Part shown: positions 1 through 64,000 of the stretch, in pieces
Numbering within the stretch: the stretch's first letter is position 1
Layout of the letters: every line of letters begins with the position of its first letter
DNA from: Amorphochlora amoebiformis
Lineage: Eukaryota > Cercozoa > Chlorarachniophyceae
Length of the DNA stretch: 64,000 bases
Assembly: GCA_054601695.1 (NCBI GenBank)
Contig: BAAHQB010000200.1
Location: forward strand, 299,196 to 363,195
Direction of reading: 5' to 3'
Notes under the pieces: model-generated
What the model was told of the DNA's origin: nothing
The model's input: the letters and a program-made list of their open reading frames with translations, nothing else
Databases searched by the model: none
Translations under genes and position numbers: made by a program

Positions 1-59
<59 letters not shown>

Positions 60-127
60 ATATATATATATATATATAAATGTATATACATATATATATA
101 TATATTATATATATATATATATATCAG

Positions 128-4866
<4,739 letters not shown>

Positions 4867-5187
4867 GGTCGGGACAACGATCGCGAAGTTTAAATTATTC
4901 GATTCGACCTTCTCTAGCTTCTGTGCGAAATTTATTAATTATTTACGGTTGATTCGAATATTTAGCTAATGAATATTGAGGACATTCTAGATAAATGGCA
5001 CGTGTCAATTTTTTTTAACCACTAATCTATGAGTAACTACAGCCTGTAAGTAGTATTAATTTACGATTTATATTGATTAATATCTGAAAATGTAATTATA
5101 GTTCTAGTTGTTTGCTATTAGTCTAGCAAGTCGGCTAAGGCTAGCCAAAGACTACGTACTGCTTATCATCTAGATAATACAACTGGC

Positions 5188-5223
<36 letters not shown>

Positions 5224-5395
5224 TATATACTAGATATATATAGAATCAAACGAAAACATCTAGACATATATATATTTTTCAAACACCAATTTGAACCCGC
5301 ACAGACGACAACCATGATTCTTAGATAAGGTTCTTTCTACACTACAATTAAGCTCTACTCACATGCAGAACTTTTTAAAAAAAAACACATTTTTT
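4867..5395. other. Intergenic region between convergent dioxygenase and channel genes
   Basis: Ordinary AT-rich sequence with one TA tract near 5190-5222 and short poly-A/T runs near 5378-5398. It must hold both 3' ends. I see no further coding exon. Confidence 0.6.
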
Positions 5396-36520
<31,125 letters not shown>

Positions 36521-37078
36521 CACCTCTGGCCTCGTTTATTATTGTTAGATGGTGCTGTCGGCAACAGCGGTGCTCTCCAAGAGATCTCCAGAAAGAAATC
36601 CCGGGTTTCGGACCTATGTCAGTAAGAAGCATGACATATGTGTCCCTCGGTTGTCACATCCCGAAATAATCGACACGGGCCCCGTGGCAATTTCCCTGGG
36701 AAGGTGCGTGCGATTAGGCGGGTTTCTAGGGTCCTTGGGATAAGTCTATCGATTTGAAGGGGAATTACAGGTGTTATCTGGACGTGTGAGTGTGCGTGAT
36801 TTGTCTTGTGCTTCTTTCATTTGGGTTGGAACCAAAAAAATCAACCAAGTGGAACTGTCATGGGTGTCATTCAATGCAACTATGCCCTCCCGGAACAGGA
36901 AGCCCCTGCCCCCAGAGAGATTGCTGAGCAGAAAGTGGGACGATTTTTCTGCCCTTGCGTTTAGGCATTTGTGTATAATATGAGCTTTGTGATTTCTCTG
37001 GCTTTCCGCGCACGTATCTAGATCGATCCTGAATCTCGTACATTTATGCCTCAATCTCGTTCTTTATCCCGCTAGAAA
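36521..37078. promoter_or_regulatory. Shared 5' region of the divergent channel and aspartyl-tRNA synthetase genes
   Basis: 558 bp of TA-free unique sequence separates the two start codons (36520 on -, 37079 on +). Both promoters and 5' leaders must lie here. No TATA box or known motif can be assigned with confidence. A short open frame at 36771-36983 is not convincing. Confidence 0.6.
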
Positions 37079-44697
<7,619 letters not shown>

Positions 44698-44760
44698 CTA
44701 TTCATTCAAGCCCTGGCTAGAATCCCGCTGGTTGGTGTTATAATGGTGATTGTTAAGACT
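44698..44760 (-). CDS. Possible last exon of the TPGS2-like gene
   Basis: A 21-codon reading ([20 protein letters not shown], then TAG) follows an AG acceptor at 44761-44762 and fits the phase-0 end of the exon at 45226-45297. There is no family pattern to confirm it. Confidence 0.3.
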   Translation of the reverse strand, partial: SLNNHHYNTNQRDSSQGLNE

Positions 44761-44813
44761 CTTGCGATGGATCATAGTGAATTATATATGAATAATGTGT
44801 ATGCGTATGTATG

Positions 44814-44926
<113 letters not shown>

Positions 44927-45048
44927 GTATATATATATATATATATATATATATACCATATGCACATATATACATACATATATATCTAAATACATATAAA
45001 ACGTACAATCATGTAAAACAAATATACATAGGTATAGCATCACACATA

Positions 45049-45100
<52 letters not shown>

Positions 45101-45155
45101 ATATGTACATATATACATAGGTCTATAATAGTATCACACATATTAAGGTACTTCC

Positions 45156-45224
<69 letters not shown>

Positions 45225-45225
45225 C

Positions 45226-54470
<9,245 letters not shown>

Positions 54471-54990
54471 AATTCCCCAAAATGAACCGAAGGCCTACTC
54501 GGAACCTAAAGCTGGAATATATCGATATTTTTGATAGGTGTTTTTGTTTTGAATGCTGGTGTAGAACTATAATATACGTGATGTCCAAGGCAAGAAGTGT
54601 GTTTGTTTGGGTTGGACTTCGAAACCAGATTAATCCCGGGATCCCCGATGCTCGCTACACCAGAAAGCTACAAGCCTGCAACGATTTCTTGATTACCCTC
54701 TAATTCAAAAAAGATTAGTACTAAAGAGTCTTAAGACATATCTTAAAATTCTTAATAATTCTGAATCTATCCCCGTAGGGATCTGAAGTTTCGGCTTGGT
54801 CTGTGGCGACCCGAAAAGCGAGCGTTTCATCTCAAGGCTGGAGGTCTTGGCGGGAGCGGAAGCGACTCTGTTCTTGTTGTTGTGTTTGCGGATTTTGAGG
54901 AAAGATAGAGGAAAGTTACTGAGAGGAAGAAAGAAAAGGTAGTTGAGAGTACAGAGACGTTTTTCGGTTGAATGAGGGTGTGGGGGGGAA

Positions 54991-55039
<49 letters not shown>

Positions 55040-55043
55040 GTAG
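54471..55043. promoter_or_regulatory. Shared 5' region of the divergent TPGS2-like and roadblock genes
   Basis: 573 bp between the start codons. It is mostly unique sequence with GGCGGGAGCGGAAGCG at about 54850, and TA only just before the + strand ATG. I see no clear RFX X-box. A + strand open frame at 54482-54703 has no supporting pattern. Confidence 0.55.
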
Positions 55044-57468
<2,425 letters not shown>

Positions 57469-57725
57469 TCGACGTACGCGGAATTAATTTAGGCTCATAA
57501 CCTGGTCAAAATGAGAGAAAAAATCTGTTAAGTAGTCGAATTTATTCGGGATTAGGGCTCATAACCTGGTGAACAAACAAGGTCTACGAGATCCATCCAA
57601 CGCATCTGGACAATCATCTTCGGGTTGTTAGGAGAGAAATGCTTGGGTTTGTCGGAAGAGCTATGTTCGAAGAACACAACATTAGATACATGTTAGTATG
57701 TTAATATACGTGTACCGTAGTACAC

Positions 57726-57772
<47 letters not shown>

Positions 57773-57952
57773 ATATATGTATGCTGGTGAGGTTTGCAGT
57801 TACGTTATCAGTGTTTGATTTTGAACAAAAATTTAAATTTTTTAGAATCTTTTTAGGAAGTTTCAATTTTAGATAGTGTTGTATTACCTAGATTACACAC
57901 TAGATGTACGTACATACATCTACTAGTATATCTAGTATATATATATATATCT

Positions 57953-57990
<38 letters not shown>

Positions 57991-58047
57991 TAGATACATA
58001 TAATATCTAGATATATTATATATATATATATACATATTATACATCTA

Positions 58048-58112
<65 letters not shown>

Positions 58113-58354
58113 TATATAATATATATATATATATCTAGATATATATATATGTGTGTATCTAATATTATTATATCTAGTATAATAATACAGAATATCTCGA
58201 ATATACTAAATATACATAACTAGATAACTCTAGGTACTACTCTAGCATAATATTATATACCTCGTATATATCTACTAGATCTACTAGTATATGTGTATAA
58301 CTTATATAACTATATATGTACACACACAATTATATGTATATATATATATATATA

Positions 58355-58408
<54 letters not shown>

Positions 58409-58969
58409 TATATATATTCATTATACTAACTTATATACATATATAATGTTACACGGTTCAAACTTACAACAGATAAACGCGTAATTTAAAAATCTACCAA
58501 TATGCAGAATATGCAGAATTGCCTAATAATCTCAAACTTCTGTTCCATCTACTCCATGGCCTACTCACTTAAAACTTATTTTTTTTTTTTTTAAATTTTG
58601 CGGAACCATTCTTCGGATTCTAGAAATTAATAAAGCGTAATGCTAATCGTTAATTCAAGTTAGATATACTGGTAATCACCAGGTTATAATATAGATACCT
58701 AGGATATACTCCAGATGTTAGCTCCAGTAGCTACTGGAGCTTTAGAGCTATTTGTATAGAATTCAAGCACACATAGGGATGTCTGAGCTGTAACTTTAGT
58801 CTAAATTATTCTACTCTACACTATGAATATAGAATTTATGCTATATATATATATATATATGTATGTATATATATATATATATATAAATAAATACGAAATG
58901 CATTGTACACGCACGCAATATATATAGTATCTAGGTGCTATATAAACATATATATATATATATATATAT

Positions 58970-59029
<60 letters not shown>

Positions 59030-59259
59030 CATACATATATATATATATACATATATATATTATACATATAACATATAAAAAGAAAACCACACATATTATA
59101 TATACGTACACAACAACATTCCCACCCAAACTATTTAACAGTACATTAAATACCGGATTGGGTTCCGAATCCCGGGAATCGTCTCTAAATCCGGGTTTCG
59201 AATCAAATCCCGGGATTGGGTTCCGAATCCCGGGATTGGGTTCCTGAGAGAGAAAGATA
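57469..59259. other. Intergenic region between convergent roadblock gene and the next - strand gene
   Basis: 57480-57690 is ordinary sequence. 57730-58440 is TA tracts mixed with CTAG/TCTAGATATA words. 58480-58830 is unique, with a T run at 58579-58593. 59157-59240 is a short minisatellite of CCGAATCCCGGGATTGGGTT units. No exon is recognised. Confidence 0.6.
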
Positions 59260-61907
<2,648 letters not shown>

Positions 61908-61940
61908 CTGAATATATATACATAGATACATATATATATA

Positions 61941-61969
<29 letters not shown>

Positions 61970-61975
<6 letters not shown>

Positions 61976-62016
61976 GCACATTTTTTGAACGGAGAATGTA
62001 TGTGGAGTATGCACAA

Positions 62017-62096
<80 letters not shown>

Positions 62097-62170
62097 ATAT
62101 GATATATACGTATCGCTCTCTCTCTCTCTTTCTCTCTCCCTCTCTCTTTCTCTCTCTCTCTACATACGTA

Positions 62171-62207
<37 letters not shown>

Positions 62208-62214
62208 GTATTTT

Positions 62215-62293
<79 letters not shown>

Positions 62294-62379
62294 GTATATA
62301 TATATATGTATATATTTCGTAGAACCACAGTTTTGAACGGAGAATGTATGTAGAATATGTACCAAGACATGTATATATA

Positions 62380-62380
<1 letters not shown>
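61970..62380 (-). repeat. Two diverged copies of the 61907 exon start and its upstream flank
   Basis: TTTTGAACGGAGAATGTATG occurs at about 61984 and 62332, each with part of the exon start (GTAGAACCACA) and TA tracts between. Confidence 0.7.
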
Positions 62381-62430
<50 letters not shown>

Positions 62431-62462
62431 TACATACATACATACATATACATACATACATA

Positions 62463-62700
62463 CCCCAGCCCTAACCCATCCTAACCCTAACCCTAACCCT
62501 AACCCTAACCCTAACCCTAACCCTAACCCTAACCCTAACCCTAACCCTAACCCTAACCCTAGTCCCCAACCCTAACCCTAATCCTAACCCTAACCCTAAC
62601 CCTAACCTTACATATACATCTAACCCTAGCCCCCAACCCTTATTCAACCCCTGTATGCAAGCTACCCGAATGCGTACGTAACCTAACCCTAACCCTAATA
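62463..62700 (+). repeat. Telomere-type (CCCTAA)n array
   Basis: Perfect CCCTAA units at 62475-62558, then variants to about 62700. It lies upstream of the visible exons of the - strand gene and of the + strand exon at 63114. It is either intergenic or in an unresolved first intron. Confidence 0.95.
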
Positions 62701-62744
62701 ATATGCCTTTTTCTCTTAATCTTAGACTCAGGGGTTTAGTATCA

Positions 62745-62849
<105 letters not shown>

Positions 62850-62905
62850 GGCTTAAGGGTTTGACGAAGCTGAATCTGAAAGCAAAATTACCCTAATCTT
62901 AAGAC

Positions 62906-62965
<60 letters not shown>

Positions 62966-63040
62966 TATGTGTATATGTGTGTATGTGTGGATTTGTTTAT
63001 CTATGTGTGTATGTATGCAACATACTCAATAATACAAACT

Positions 63041-63088
<48 letters not shown>

Positions 63089-63113
63089 ATATATATATTA
63101 TATGTACTTATAG

Positions 63114-63316
63114 GCTGTCGAACACCAGGAAACCACGTCATACCAGCTCCCCCCTCTGAAAAACCCAAAAAAATTAAAGCGTTACCGTGGAAAATGCCTA
63201 AAGAATCATATAGAAACGTTCAAGATGAAAACGGGCTTAGAAGGAGAGGGGGGGAGGGGAGAAGAGAGAAAACAGCTGGGACCTTTCGTGAAGTTGGGTT
63301 TGTGAAAATTGCGTAA
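63114..63316 (+). CDS. Probable last exon of an unrecognised + strand gene
   Basis: After a TATAG acceptor, phase 2 gives 66 residues ending TAA, including IPAPPSEKPKKIKALPWKMP and TAGTFREVGFVKIA. Phase 0 is also open, to TGA at 63303-63305 (SYQLPPLKNPKKLKRY...), and would fit a start exon near 62705 ([12 protein letters not shown] with a GTATCA donor). I cannot choose between the frames and recognise no family. Confidence 0.4.
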
Positions 63317-63355
63317 GAGTATATAATTTCCACACGTAATGGCAACGTATTACAA

Positions 63356-63426
63356 GCGCCGATGGTTTAGTGGCAGAATAGCACGTTGCCAACGTGTTGG
63401 CCGGGGTTCGATTCCCCGTCGGCGCA
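63356..63426 (+). tRNA. tRNA-Gly (GCC)
   Basis: Acceptor stem GCGCCGA pairs with TCGGCGC, with discriminator A. The anticodon stem GCACG/CGTGT closes the loop TTGCCAA with anticodon GCC. The T arm is GGGG-TTCGATT-CCCC. No intron, and CCA is not encoded. A T run follows at 63427-63436, a fitting RNA polymerase III terminator. Confidence 0.97.
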
Positions 63427-63436
63427 TTTTTTTTTC

Positions 63437-63593
63437 ACTTTAAATGGTTGTGAGTAGCCGTGACATAACGCAATGTGAGCTTAATTTATGTGACGCATTG
63501 TTAAGTCATATATTTTGCGTTATTCACCCCGTTGTCACTGGAAACAGATCGTGACTTACCGCTTCGTCACAGATTGTTGAGATGAAAAAATAA
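63437..63593. other. Spacer between the two tRNA genes
   Basis: It contains GTGACATAACG, TGTGACGCATTG and TCGTGACTTACC words that resemble parts of the dispersed TGAC/GTCA element. The relationship is weak. Nothing else is seen. Confidence 0.35.
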
Positions 63594-63666
63594 AACCCTA
63601 CGCGGGACTCGAACCCGCAACCTCCAGATTAGAAGTCTGGCGCGCTATCCATTGCGCCAGTAGGGC
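63594..63666 (-). tRNA. tRNA-Arg (UCU)
   Basis: On the - strand the acceptor stem GCCCTAC pairs with GTAGGGT (one G-T pair). The anticodon stem CCAGA/TCTGG closes the loop CTTCTAA with anticodon TCT. The T arm is GCGGG-TTCGAGT-CCCGC. A T run follows on the - strand (63581-63592 read as A on +). No intron. Confidence 0.97.
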
Positions 63667-64000
63667 CAAGGTTAGTATTCACGTACACTTTCGGTTTGAT
63701 TAACCACATATATCCGCAATTCTCCAGTTCCCGCCTGACTGCCGATCTCCGATGTGATGCACTCTACTCTTTTCCATCTTTCTCCAACTCTCCCCCTCCC
63801 CCTCCCTTTCTCTTATCCTTCATCTGAAAACACACTCGCGCAATCCAAGCAAGATATCGTGATTTTATTTATATTTTCGGGCGTGGGATGGATGCAGGGA
63901 GTTCGACCGGAAGGCTGTTGCTTTGCGGTATTTGAGGTACGAAGTTATTCATGGAAGGGTTGGGGGGGGGAGAGGGGAGGTGTGTGTGTTTTATTAAGAA
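63667..64000. other. Unassigned end of the window
   Basis: Unique sequence with pyrimidine-rich patches at 63760-63815 and G runs at 63957-63980. I find no convincing exon. Confidence 0.5.

Noticed and set aside
36771-36983. Small + strand gene in the divergent promoter
   Set aside because: A 70-codon frame with no family pattern and no splice or neighbour support.
54482-54703. 73-codon + strand gene starting beside the TPGS2 start codon
   Set aside because: No recognisable pattern. It lies in the shared 5' region of two well-supported genes.

Overview
The window is nuclear DNA of a flagellated microbial eukaryote; I cannot name the lineage. The evidence is spliceosomal introns in every protein gene, CCCTAA/TTAGGG telomere-type repeats, split-box eukaryotic tRNA genes, and two cilium/flagellum genes (a tubulin polyglutamylase subunit and a roadblock dynein light chain). 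Most bases are (TA)n tracts. Pure (TA)n, (GA)n and (CT)n have no stop codon in any frame, so long Tyr-Ile, Arg-Glu and Ser-Leu reading frames here are artefacts. The real genes are short exons between tracts. I rebuilt them by hand from splice sites, reading phase and protein family patterns; nothing was computed or searched.

Layout, with strands alternating strictly. (1) + strand, 128-4866: the 3' part of a 2-oxoglutarate/Fe(II) dioxygenase. (2) - strand, 36520 down to 5396: one gene of about 31 kb and 44 coding exons for a protein of about 1,550 residues, made of a long basic/disordered N-terminus, a cyclic-nucleotide-binding domain (CNBD), a two-pore-type cation channel (two six-helix repeats with an EF-hand linker) and a C-tail. 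(3) + strand, 37079-42893: a bacterial-type aspartyl-tRNA synthetase in eight exons. (4) - strand, 54470 down to about 45226: a TPGS2 homologue. (5) + strand, 55044-57468: a roadblock/LC7 dynein light chain. (6) - strand, 61907 down to 59260: the last three exons of an unrecognised gene. (7) + strand, 63114-63316: a probable last exon. A tRNA-Gly(GCC) and a tRNA-Arg(UCU) close the window. Genes 2/3 and 4/5 are divergent pairs with short shared 5' regions; the others converge.

The introns follow one pattern. Many begin GTATAT, continue as (TA)n and end TATATAG. Many also hold repeated partial copies of the neighbouring exon edge. Copies 5' of an exon carry the acceptor plus the exon start; copies 3' of an exon carry the exon end plus the donor. 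One exon has 14 such copies. The domain II pore exon has a second complete copy that differs only at synonymous sites. Some introns also hold telomere-type repeats, GA/CT blocks, minisatellites (one a large inverted pair) and a dispersed palindromic element. The first three introns of the channel gene are, by contrast, only 55-64 nt and free of TA.

The two most notable observations are the CNBD-two-pore-channel fusion and the exon-edge copying inside TA introns.
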